The notes beneath the pieces are model-generated. The model was given only the letters and a program-made list of their open reading frames with translations. It ran no database searches and had not been told where the DNA came from. A stretch of DNA of 64,000 bases. Origin: Rhodococcus sp. IEGM 1379 (GTDB taxonomy: Bacteria > Actinomycetota > Actinomycetes > Mycobacteriales > Mycobacteriaceae). The stretch covers positions 1-64,000 of the forward strand of contig NZ_JASHKR010000024.1 of NCBI RefSeq assembly GCF_030056815.1, given 5' to 3'. A program made the translations under genes and the position numbers. This document shows, in pieces, positions 1 through 7,224 of the stretch. Each line of letters opens with the position of its first letter. The first letter of the stretch is position 1.

Positions 1-92
1 ACAACAACTGGGACACCGCCAACGCGGCATTCAACCAACTCGACCCACACAAGGTATTCAGCAACACCTTCCTGAACCAGCTCCTACCCTGA
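1..92 (+). CDS. C-terminal end of an FAD-linked oxidase (partial)
   Basis: Only the last 29 codons are in the window, read in the frame that starts at base 3 and ending at TGA 90-92. The peptide carries a run like LDPHKVFSNTFLNQLL. This resembles the closing segment of VAO-type FAD oxidases (cholesterol oxidase or aldonolactone oxidase type), in which an Asp-Pro followed by a Phe-x-Asn and two leucines ends the protein. The start and the FAD domain lie to the left of the window, so the substrate cannot be judged. A terminator-like hairpin follows at 147-186. Confidence 0.5.
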   Translation, partial: NNWDTANAAFNQLDPHKVFSNTFLNQLLP

Positions 93-146
93 CCAGCCGA
101 GTAGAGTTGCTGGGCTGAAACAGATTTCAGACAGTACGACCGACAA

Positions 147-186
147 CCGAATGCCCTGATGGGGTGCCATCCACCAGGGCATTCGG
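147..186 (+). terminator. Hairpin terminator after the oxidase gene
   Basis: CCGAATGCCCTG (147-158) is matched exactly by CAGGGCATTCGG (175-186). ATGG and CCAT pair further inside, leaving a GGTG loop and a small bulge. It lies 55 bases after the oxidase stop codon. There is no long T-run, which is common for actinobacterial terminators. Confidence 0.7.
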
Positions 187-497
187 TCCGGCACGTCGAG
201 AGGAAGCAAACTATCTGCTCGCACGTGAATGTCCTTGATTCAACACACTAAAGTGCCCACAAGGCAGCTTTCACAATTCATCAACAAATTTTGCCAAATC
301 GACCACTGCACAATGGATTTACCCTATCCTGATCCACATGACCCGATAGATGACGGGCGCATGATCCACAAGTCCGTTTCCCCCTCACGAGGTATCCCAC
401 AGCGTGAGTTCAAAATCTGGGAACCTCTGGCTCCTCGTTAACAAACCACACAGATGCTGGGATGCATTCCGGCCGCCGATCAGGGGAGGTGAAGTCA
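187..497. other. Intergenic stretch with no recognisable gene
   Basis: About 310 bases lie between the terminator and the lanthipeptide synthetase remnant. Parts (about 235-310) look clearly AT-richer than the rest of the window. A 70-codon reading frame (229-441) shows no family resemblance and no ribosome binding site. I looked for a LanA-type precursor (a leader followed by Ser/Ser/Cys motifs) and saw none. It reads as decayed or foreign DNA. Confidence 0.5.
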
Positions 498-887
498 ATG
501 GATACGAAGTATCTCGAATATGCCTTGGCTGACAGGCGATTCTACGATCGACCCCACCAAGATCCGACGCAGCGTCCCGGCCCCAACGTCCGCCGATACG
601 AACTGCCCGACGTCGAATCGAATGTCGAGTGGACTTCGGTGGAATCCCATGGATGGCAACATCATCAGCCGTCGTCGTCAGTGAAACTTCCGGATCACGG
701 GTGGAAGATCCACTGTTCGGCAACTATGCAGAATGCCCAGTCGATCTTGGACATAACATCCAAGTACTGCATCGAACGGCACTACTCGTTCAAATTTGCC
801 TCAGGCAGCAGGGCATCGACCACTACGAAATCCTCTCCCACCCGCAGAGTCGGCACTGGCCGTTCCAAACCATCGACACTGCACTGA
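498..887 (+). pseudogene. Truncated class III lanthipeptide synthetase (LanKC) N-terminus
   Basis: The frame opens at ATG 498 behind a strong Shine-Dalgarno (AGGGGAGG, about 483-490). Residues 1-25 match the LanKC opening (YLEYALADRRFYDRP). About residue 75 there is the family signature HGWKIHCSATMQNAQSIL, followed by a segment ending in FKF. Full LanKC proteins are around 850 residues: a lyase-like N-terminal domain, a Ser/Thr kinase domain and a cyclase domain. They make labionin or lanthionine rings in a peptide. Here the resemblance stops near base 800 and the frame ends at 887 without kinase or cyclase, so the gene is a remnant. No precursor peptide gene was seen. Confidence 0.7.
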
Positions 888-1015
888 TGCTGCTGTGCGC
901 TGGATTGATGTCTTTGCTCGCCAATAGTCGAAGATCTCAGATTCCAGCCCTGCGTACCAGAGCATCTGTCGCAGAAGGGGATACTGCACCAATCGCCCGC
1001 AATAGCCCGGCGTAG
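797..1015 (+). pseudogene. Fragment of a membrane protein, possibly an ABC permease C-terminus
   Basis: A second reading frame takes over exactly where the LanKC resemblance ends. Its peptide contains HPQSRHWPFQTIDTALMLL followed by a hydrophobic helix and a basic tail. That Pro-x-x-Arg-x-Trp-x-Phe-Gln pattern before the last membrane helix is reminiscent of actinobacterial ABC-2 type permeases; this is my recollection of the family and is only moderately secure. The end of the frame overlaps the convergent SDR gene. The simplest reading is that a deletion joined the 5' end of lanKC to the 3' end of a nearby transporter gene. Confidence 0.35.
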
Positions 1016-1779
1016 CGGGGATACAACTCGATCGGCCGAGTCTCAATTGCCCGCAGAATCCACGACGCCGCTTGATCCGCCCTCAAAGCCGGCTGACTGA
1101 CATAGTCGGAAGTAGGCGCGATCATCGGCGTACGGATAAGCGGAAACTGCACCGTACTGACGTCGATACCTGTGCCATGACATTCAGCTCCGAGGCTGCG
1201 GCCGAAAGCACTGAGCGCCGATTTCGATGCGTGATACGCGCTGAACCTGGGCATCACGCCAGCGCTCACACCCCATGTCCCCACGTTGACGATGTGCCCG
1301 GAATGAGCTTCGAGCATCGAGGGCAACAACCGCAGCGTCAACCGCGCCGGCCCGAAGTAATTGAGCGCCATCGTGCGCTCGTAATCATGAAACCGTTCCA
1401 CCGAGTCGGCGGCAGTCCGACGGATCGACCGACCCGCGTTGTTGATCAGAACATCTACCGTTCCGAATTGATCGGCGATGGCGTCGGCAAGCGCGTCGAC
1501 GCTCTCGCCTTTCGAGAGATCCGCCGGCAAGACGTGCGCCTGTCCGCCCTCCCTCTGGATGGCGCCCTGCACTCGCTCGAGTTCTTCGACTCCGCGGGCG
1601 ATCAGGATCAACGCGGCACCCCGGGCGGCCAACTTGTGCGCGGTTGCCTCACCGATTCCGGACGACGCCCCGGTCAGCACGATGGTCTTGTTCGAGAGGT
1701 CGGTACGGGGCCCCGGAAGGAGCGAACGGAGTCGCGTAGGCGGACTCAACACAAAATTGCTGAAAAGACTTCTGATCAC
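937..1779 (-). CDS. SDR family NAD(P)-dependent oxidoreductase
   Basis: This 280-residue classical short-chain dehydrogenase has the cofactor motif TGASSGIG (about residues 36-43), the structural NNAG motif (about 113-116) and the catalytic YHASK, with a serine-free GTWG segment in the usual Ser region. An extra N-terminal stretch of about 30 residues is rich in Arg and Pro. The enzyme should oxidise or reduce a hydroxyl/keto group on a lipid-like substrate; the substrate is not predictable. It is divergent from the diiron oxygenase gene, with 177 bases between them that must hold both promoters. Confidence 0.85.
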   Translation of the reverse strand: MIRSLFSNFVLSPPTRLRSLLPGPRTDLSNKTIVLTGASSGIGEATAHKLAARGAALILIARGVEELERVQGAIQREGGQAHVLPADLSKGESVDALADAIADQFGTVDVLINNAGRSIRRTAADSVERFHDYERTMALNYFGPARLTLRLLPSMLEAHSGHIVNVGTWGVSAGVMPRFSAYHASKSALSAFGRSLGAECHGTGIDVSTVQFPLIRTPMIAPTSDYVSQPALRADQAASWILRAIETRPIELYPRYAGLLRAIGAVSPSATDALVRRAGI

Positions 1780-1956
1780 GTCAGTACCGGTCCTGTCTGC
1801 GGGTTCATGAAGCTACTCAACAGTAAGTTATGCGGCCCGACCCCACCAGGCCGAAGGGGGCTAGCTTTTCCTGATACCTGCGGTTACATTAAACGCAGAC
1901 CGAGTGCCTGCGATCACAAGAACCGGCCCTCGATACCACCGAAGAGGGAGACGAAT

Positions 1957-2964
1957 ATGACGCTCACGACGGCGTTCGGCAAGAACGCGGAAGCATCCGA
2001 CGACTCGTACAACGAGACACTCCGCCTCCTGTCCGAGGGATCGGTACACAAGCGCTTCGACCCCTACCTCGACATCGACTGGGACTCCCCCGAGTTCGCG
2101 GTCACCCCCAACGACCCCCGCTGGATCCTCCCGGCCGAGACAGATCCGCTGGGTGCCCACCCCTGGTACCAGGCACAGAGCGAGGCCAGGCGGATCGAGA
2201 TCGGAATGTGGCGTCAGGCCAACGTCGCGAAGGTCGGCCTCCAATTCGAGAACATCCTGATCCGCGGCATGATGCAGTACGTCTTCTCGCTGCCCAATCA
2301 GTCGGCTGAGGCCCGCTACTGCACCCACGAATCTGTCGAAGAGTGCAACCACACCATGATGTTCCAGGAGATGGTGAACCGCATCGGCGTCGATGCTCCC
2401 GGCATGAGTCGCCCGATGCGCATGCTGGCACCGTTCGTCCCCCTCGCTGCCGGACCGTTTCCCGAAATCTTCTTCGTGGGCGTCCTGGCCGGCGAGGAAC
2501 CGATCGATCACATTCAGAAGAGCATCCTGCGCGCCGACGGTGAAATCCACCCGATTATGCAGTCCGTCATGGCAATTCACGTTGCCGAAGAAGCACGCCA
2601 TATCTCTTTCGCGCACAAGCTCCTGAGCCGACGCATCCCACTGATGTCGCGTCCCAGCCGCTTCGTCCTTTCGCTTCTCTTCCCCCTTGTCATGCGAATC
2701 CTGTGCGACGCCATCGTGATTCCGCCGAAGACCTTCTGGAAGCAGTTCGACATCCCGGCATCCGTCAAGAAGGACCTGTTCTGGGAACTCCCCGAATCGC
2801 GTCAGACGCTGCGCAACTACTTCGGTGACGTCCGCATGCTCGCCACGGAAACCGGCCTGATGAATCGCGCGTCGCGCCTGGTGTGGAAGGCCTGCAAGAT
2901 GGATGGCCGCGCATCACGTTTCCGCAGCGAACCCCATCGCAGCACACATAACGCCGCAGCCTAG
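1957..2964 (+). CDS. AurF-type diiron oxygenase
   Basis: A 335-residue protein of the p-aminobenzoate N-oxygenase (AurF) family, which binds two irons in a four-helix bundle. The expected ligands are visible: EExxH at about 128-132 (in EECNHTMMFQE), an EEPIDH segment, and ExxRH at about 212-215 (in HVAEEARHISFA). The ATG at 1957 was chosen because AGGGAG lies just upstream and the family homology starts there; the open frame extends much further 5' without meaning. The next gene, 17 bases downstream, encodes a ferredoxin-NADPH reductase fusion that could supply electrons. From memory, the same neighbour pair (Rv0885-fprB) exists in mycobacteria. The substrate is unknown. Confidence 0.85.
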   Translation: MTLTTAFGKNAEASDDSYNETLRLLSEGSVHKRFDPYLDIDWDSPEFAVTPNDPRWILPAETDPLGAHPWYQAQSEARRIEIGMWRQANVAKVGLQFENILIRGMMQYVFSLPNQSAEARYCTHESVEECNHTMMFQEMVNRIGVDAPGMSRPMRMLAPFVPLAAGPFPEIFFVGVLAGEEPIDHIQKSILRADGEIHPIMQSVMAIHVAEEARHISFAHKLLSRRIPLMSRPSRFVLSLLFPLVMRILCDAIVIPPKTFWKQFDIPASVKKDLFWELPESRQTLRNYFGDVRMLATETGLMNRASRLVWKACKMDGRASRFRSEPHRSTHNAAA

Positions 2965-2981
2965 ATCGGAACTTTGCCGCC

Positions 2982-4679
2982 ATGTCACACGTAGTCACGC
3001 AGTCCTGCTGCAGCGACGCCTCCTGCGTCTACGCCTGCCCGGTCAACTGCATCCATCCGACGCCGGACGAGCCGGACTTTCTCAGTGCCGAGATGCTGCA
3101 CATCGACCCACAGGCCTGCGTCGACTGCGGAGCGTGCGTATCGGCCTGCCCGGTCGATGCGATTGTGCCCGAGTCGAAACTAACTGACCCGCAACGGGTT
3201 TTCCTGCAGATCAATGCGGATTTCTACAAGGAGGAGCGGCCGCGACCACTGCTCGCCAAGGTGATTCCGGCTGCCACCATCGATCAGGGGCGTCCGCCGC
3301 TGCGAGTTGCGATCGTCGGTTCCGGTCCATCGGCGATGTACGCGGCCGACGAATTGCTGACGCAACCAGATGTGCAGGTTAACGTCTTCGATCGACTTCC
3401 AGTGCCCTACGGCCTGGTTCGCGCCGGCGTAGCTCCCGATCACCAGAAGACCAAGCAGGTCACCCGCCTGTTCGACAAGATCGCCGCACAAAAGGGTTTC
3501 GAGTTCTACCTGAACGTGGAGATCGGTAATCATCTCTCCCACAACGAACTTCTCGAAAACCATCATGCAGTCCTGTACGCGGTAGGCGCTTCGTCCGATC
3601 GCGCCCTGGGCATCCCAGGCGCCGATCTGTCCGGAACAGCTTCGGCCACAGACTTTGTGGCCTGGTACAACGGCCACCCCGATCATGCCGACGACATCTT
3701 CGACCTCTCGCACCGACGCGCCGTCATCATCGGAAACGGCAACGTCGCGCTCGACGTCGCTCGCATCTTGACGGCAGATCCCGAGAAGCTTGCCGCCACC
3801 GACATCTCCGCCCATGCGCTCGCAGCATTGCGCAAGAGTCGCGTTGAAGAGGTAGTCATCGTCGGCCGACGAGGAATTGCGCAGTCTGCCTTCACCGTTC
3901 CCGAGTTCACAGGTCTGATGGCACTGCCGGACATCGAGCTGTCCGTCGGCCCCGACGACATGATTCTCGATCCGGCCACCGAACATGCAGACGCGCTTCC
4001 GCATGCCGTCGAGCAGAAACTCAGGCTCCTCGAAGCCTTGAAAAATCGCGATCACGTCGACGTCGGCAGCAAGAAAATCACCTTGCGGTACCTGCTCACA
4101 CCGACTGCCATCACCGGCGACGATCACGTTACCGGCGTCGAGTTCGACCGCAACACACTCGTCGACGGCGACGGTACCGTCGCCGTCGAACCCACCGGCG
4201 AACGCGAAACCATCGACGCGGGACTGGTGCTCACGTCCATCGGTTACCGCGGAGTCCCGATCACCGGTGTCCCGTTCGACGAGCGCGCTTCGGTCCTTCC
4301 CAACGATGGAGGCCGCGTCACAGGCCTAACCGGCGTCTACGCAACAGGCTGGATCAAACGCGGCCCCAGCGGTTTCATCGGCACCAACAAATCCTGCGCC
4401 CAGGAAACCGTCGGCAAGCTCGTGGATGACTTCAACAACGGCCGCCTGACCACCCCCGTCGACGACGCATCCGCTCTGGATCGATTGGTCCGGGCCAGGC
4501 AATCAGCCGTTGTCGATCGCGCAGGATGGCACGCTATCGACAAGGCCGAACGTGAACGCGGCGCCGCCCACGGACGGATTCGCGAGAAGATCCTCGATCA
4601 GGCCGAGGCGTCGTCGATCATCAACGCCGCAGCTCAGGCAAAACCGGCGCGTCGCAGGCTCTGGAAGGCGTCCCACTGA
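2982..4679 (+). CDS. fprB: Ferredoxin/ferredoxin-NADP reductase fusion (FprB type)
   Basis: The 565-residue protein has an N-terminal 7Fe-type ferredoxin domain (residues 1-65, with cysteine clusters around CVYACPVNC and CVDCGACVSACPVD). An adrenodoxin-reductase-like flavoprotein follows, with the FAD motif GSGPSAMYAADEL near residue 108 and the NADPH motif GNGNVALDVARIL near residue 250. It moves electrons from NADPH through FAD to iron-sulfur centres. Its close spacing behind the AurF-type oxygenase suggests co-transcription and a redox-partner role. Length and domain order match mycobacterial FprB. Confidence 0.92.
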   Translation: MSHVVTQSCCSDASCVYACPVNCIHPTPDEPDFLSAEMLHIDPQACVDCGACVSACPVDAIVPESKLTDPQRVFLQINADFYKEERPRPLLAKVIPAATIDQGRPPLRVAIVGSGPSAMYAADELLTQPDVQVNVFDRLPVPYGLVRAGVAPDHQKTKQVTRLFDKIAAQKGFEFYLNVEIGNHLSHNELLENHHAVLYAVGASSDRALGIPGADLSGTASATDFVAWYNGHPDHADDIFDLSHRRAVIIGNGNVALDVARILTADPEKLAATDISAHALAALRKSRVEEVVIVGRRGIAQSAFTVPEFTGLMALPDIELSVGPDDMILDPATEHADALPHAVEQKLRLLEALKNRDHVDVGSKKITLRYLLTPTAITGDDHVTGVEFDRNTLVDGDGTVAVEPTGERETIDAGLVLTSIGYRGVPITGVPFDERASVLPNDGGRVTGLTGVYATGWIKRGPSGFIGTNKSCAQETVGKLVDDFNNGRLTTPVDDASALDRLVRARQSAVVDRAGWHAIDKAERERGAAHGRIREKILDQAEASSIINAAAQAKPARRRLWKASH

Positions 4680-4720
4680 CCGAAAAATTCGACCCATCTG
4701 CGCTGCATATCGTGTAATAC

Positions 4721-4734
4721 TGCAACTTGTTTCA
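4721..4734. promoter_or_regulatory. KstR-type operator
   Basis: The sequence TGCAACTTGTTTCA fits TnnAACnnGTTnnA, the consensus of KstR, the TetR repressor of cholesterol catabolism in mycobacteria and rhodococci. It lies 58 bases upstream of the DUF35/thiolase pair. A possible -10 element (TAATAC, 4715-4720) sits directly beside it, where repressor binding would block transcription. It is a single 14-base match and could arise by chance. Confidence 0.5.
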
Positions 4735-4792
4735 GTAAGCGGCTACAGCGGCCTCGATCTTCGGATCAGGCACGCCCACAGATGAGGTATGC

Positions 4793-5278
4793 ATGAGCGA
4801 GACTGCAACGCCGGCAGTTGAGGGCTGGTTTACGACCGGCGCTGAACCGGCCTTGATCGGCACCAAGTGCCAATCCTGCGGCACTATTTCCTTCCCCCGC
4901 GAGACCACGTTCTGCAAGAACCCGAGCTGCTCGGGTGAAGAGTTCGCCGACGTCGAGCTCTCGCGTCGCGGCACGGTCTGGTCGTACACCGACGCGCAGT
5001 ACCAGCCGCCGCCGCCGTACATCCCCAGCTCCGACCCGTACGTGCCGTTCGCCCTCGCAGCCGTCGAGCTGCCCGAAGGTCTCGTCATCCTCGGCCAGGT
5101 GGCCGACGGTTACGGCGTCGACGATCTCAAGGTCGGCAACACCGTCGAACTGGTTGTCGAGCCGCTGTACACCGACGAAACCGGAGTCCGCACGACGTGG
5201 CGCTGGAAGCCCGTCGCAGCAGCAGCCACAGCCGCAGCAGCAGCCACAGCCGCAGCAGCACAGGAGTCGCAGTCATGA
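4793..5278 (+). CDS. DUF35 OB-fold/zinc-ribbon protein, thiolase partner
   Basis: This 161-residue protein has a rubredoxin-like zinc ribbon (CQSCG at about 27-30 and CKNPSC at about 43-48) followed by an OB-fold, the DUF35 arrangement. DUF35 proteins form complexes with SCP2-type thiolases; in steroid side-chain degradation the DUF35 part of ChsH2 binds the aldolase Ltp2. The thiolase gene overlaps it by an ATGA, which fits an obligate partner. The last 20 residues are almost pure Ala with two Thr, encoded by an 18-base repeat. Confidence 0.85.
   Translation: MSETATPAVEGWFTTGAEPALIGTKCQSCGTISFPRETTFCKNPSCSGEEFADVELSRRGTVWSYTDAQYQPPPPYIPSSDPYVPFALAAVELPEGLVILGQVADGYGVDDLKVGNTVELVVEPLYTDETGVRTTWRWKPVAAAATAAAAATAAAAQESQS
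5216..5260 (+). repeat. 18-base tandem repeat encoding an Ala-rich tail
   Basis: The unit GCAGCAGCAGCCACAGCC occurs twice (5216-5233 and 5234-5251), followed by half a unit (5252-5260). It encodes AAAATA repeats at the C-terminus of the DUF35 protein, just before the thiolase start. As a multiple of three it can change length without breaking the frame. Confidence 0.85.
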
Positions 5279-6465
5279 GCAAAGACGTCGCAGTACTCGG
5301 TGTAGGTATGCACCCGTGGGGCAAGTGGGGCCAGTCGTTCGTGAAGTACGGCGTCGCCGCCGCTCGCGCCGCACTCGCTGATTCCGGTGTCGACTGGAAG
5401 GACGTCGACTTCATCGTCGGCGGCGAGACCGTCCGCAACGGATACGGCGGATACGTCGCCGGAGCTACCTTCGCTCAGGCCCTCGGCTGGAACGGCGCTC
5501 GCGTCGCCACGTCGTACGCCGCGTGCGCAACGGGCGCCCAGGCACTCGATACAGCTCGCGCCCGCATCCTCGCCGGCCTCAGTGAGGTCGCCTTGGTCGT
5601 CGGCGCCGACACCACCCCCAAGGGTTTCCTCGCTCCCGTCGCCGGTGAGCGTTGGGACGATCCGGACTGGCTGCGTTTCCGCCTCATGGGCATGACCAAC
5701 CCGGCGTACTTCGCACTCAATGCGCGTCGACGCATCGATCTCTACGGCGCAACGTCCGAGGACTTCGCCAACGTGAAGGTCAAGAACGCCAAGCACGGTC
5801 TGAACAACCCGAACGCGCGTTACCGCAAGGAGGTCACCGTCGAAAACGTGTTGGCTTCCCCCGTGGTGTCCAACCCGCTGCACCTCCTCGACATCTGCGC
5901 TACCTCCGACGGCGGAGCAGCCATCCTGCTGACGTCGATGGAATACGCCCGCAAGATGGGTATCGCGGAACCTGTTCGTATCAAGGCAATTTCGACGGTC
6001 ACGCCGACGTTCCCGCAGACGATCATGGACATGCCGAACTTCTCCACCGATTCCAGCTCCGCCGTGCCTGCGCCGGAGCGCACGTTCAAGGAATCCATCG
6101 GCTACGCCGCCTACGAAGAAGCCGGCATCTCGCCTGAGGACGTCGACGTCGCCGAGGTCTACGACCTCGCCACGTCCGTCGAACTCGACTGGATCGAAGA
6201 CCTCGCACTCTGCAAGCGCGGCGAGGCCGAACACCTCCTCCGCGCCGGCGACACCACCATCGGCGGCCGCATCCCCGTCAACCCGTCCGGTGGCCTCGCC
6301 TGCTTCGGCGAAGCTGTTCCCGCACAGGCACTTGCGCAGGTCTGCGAGCTCACCTGGCAGCTGCGTGGGCAAGCCGAAGGCCGTCAGGTCGAAGGCGCTC
6401 GCATCGGCATTACCGCAAACCAGGGCCTCTTCGGCCACGGCTCATCGGTGATCGTTTCCGCTTGA
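5275..6465 (+). CDS. SCP2-type thiolase / lipid-transfer protein (Ltp-like)
   Basis: The 396-residue protein is a thiolase-fold enzyme of the SCP-x/Ltp group. It has a candidate active-site Cys at residue 84 (in SYAACATGAQAL), the central LLDICATSDGGAAILL segment and the C-terminal NPSGGLACFGEA loop. Such enzymes with a DUF35 partner cleave or condense acyl-CoA thioesters; Ltp2 is a retro-aldolase in steroid side-chain removal. ATG 5275 overlaps the previous stop (ATGA), pointing to translational coupling. The KstR-type site upstream supports a sterol link, but the exact reaction is inferred. Confidence 0.85.
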   Translation: MSKDVAVLGVGMHPWGKWGQSFVKYGVAAARAALADSGVDWKDVDFIVGGETVRNGYGGYVAGATFAQALGWNGARVATSYAACATGAQALDTARARILAGLSEVALVVGADTTPKGFLAPVAGERWDDPDWLRFRLMGMTNPAYFALNARRRIDLYGATSEDFANVKVKNAKHGLNNPNARYRKEVTVENVLASPVVSNPLHLLDICATSDGGAAILLTSMEYARKMGIAEPVRIKAISTVTPTFPQTIMDMPNFSTDSSSAVPAPERTFKESIGYAAYEEAGISPEDVDVAEVYDLATSVELDWIEDLALCKRGEAEHLLRAGDTTIGGRIPVNPSGGLACFGEAVPAQALAQVCELTWQLRGQAEGRQVEGARIGITANQGLFGHGSSVIVSA

Positions 6466-6476
6466 TCGCTTCTATT

Positions 6477-6511
6477 CTGCGCCCGGATACCTACGTGGTA
6501 TCCGGGCGCAG
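6477..6511. terminator. Strong bidirectional hairpin terminator
   Basis: CTGCGCCCGGATACC (6477-6491) pairs perfectly with GGTATCCGGGCGCAG (6497-6511) around a TACGT loop. It begins 12 bases after the thiolase stop and is followed by TTGGTTTG. It separates this operon from the convergent TetR gene. Confidence 0.85.
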
Positions 6512-6596
6512 TTGGTTTGTCAGGGCTAACGTCGGCCCCCGGTCGTCGAAATCAGCCGACGCGAGGAGTCTGGACTGCGAAGCCCGACAAGGGCAC

Positions 6597-7214
6597 CTAT
6601 TCAGAACTCGGCACATCTCGCACGGCCACGATGAGCACCGGCTTGTCATCTTCGGTCTCGTCCGGTCCGGCCAGCTGATCCCACATCGTGTCAACCATCG
6701 GCTGCAGGAAAAGACGGCCTAACTGCCTGACGATGATGCTGACCACCTGAGTCGATTCACGGCTATGTCCTGGCATTGTGCCGGACTCTCGGGCTTTCGC
6801 CGCCTCGTCCTTCGTGAGTTCCGTCAGACGTTCCAGCAGGTGCCCTCGAGGCTCGGCGGGGTCGAGAAGCGCGCGCCTCAAATAGTTCACTACCGCCGGG
6901 TGGGACTCGAGCATGCGCTCGACCGCAGCGTCACGCGCACCCGTAACCTCTCGCGGAGATCCTTCCGACGGCACAGCCCTGATCGCCTCCCTGAAATAGG
7001 CGACGACGAGCTCTTCTACCGCTTCTCGAATCCCGTCCTTGTTCTTGAAATGGTGCACTAACAGACCCACATTGACGCCTGCCTCAGCGGCGATCGCACG
7101 CATCGACGTTCGATCTTCCCCGTACTGCGAGTACAGATCCATCGCCGCATTTCGGATCCGGGCTTTGCCTGTCAGATCCTCAGTACGCACACGTGGGTCG
7201 GGCATCAGTTCCAT
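6597..7214 (-). CDS. TetR family regulator
   Basis: A 205-residue TetR-type repressor. The N-terminal helix-turn-helix is clear (TSMRAIAAEAGVNVGLLVHHFKNKDGI, about residues 32-58) and the remainder is an all-helical ligand domain. The start is taken at ATG 7214 (MELMPDPRV); ATG 7205 is an alternative and neither has a good ribosome site. It follows the aldehyde dehydrogenase gene by 10 bases and is probably the last gene of the dioxygenase/MFS/dehydrogenase unit, so it may be made as a feedback regulator. Confidence 0.85.
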   Translation of the reverse strand: MELMPDPRVRTEDLTGKARIRNAAMDLYSQYGEDRTSMRAIAAEAGVNVGLLVHHFKNKDGIREAVEELVVAYFREAIRAVPSEGSPREVTGARDAAVERMLESHPAVVNYLRRALLDPAEPRGHLLERLTELTKDEAAKARESGTMPGHSRESTQVVSIIVRQLGRLFLQPMVDTMWDQLAGPDETEDDKPVLIVAVRDVPSSE

Positions 7215-7224
7215 CCGGCCAATT

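Noticed and set aside
229-441. A 70-codon plus-strand frame before the LanKC remnant, considered as a lanthipeptide precursor
   Set aside because: No leader pattern, no Ser/Ser/Cys ring motifs and no ribosome site.
5110-6438. A 442-codon minus-strand frame across the thiolase
   Set aside because: It is antisense to a clear thiolase, with low-complexity residues and no family resemblance.
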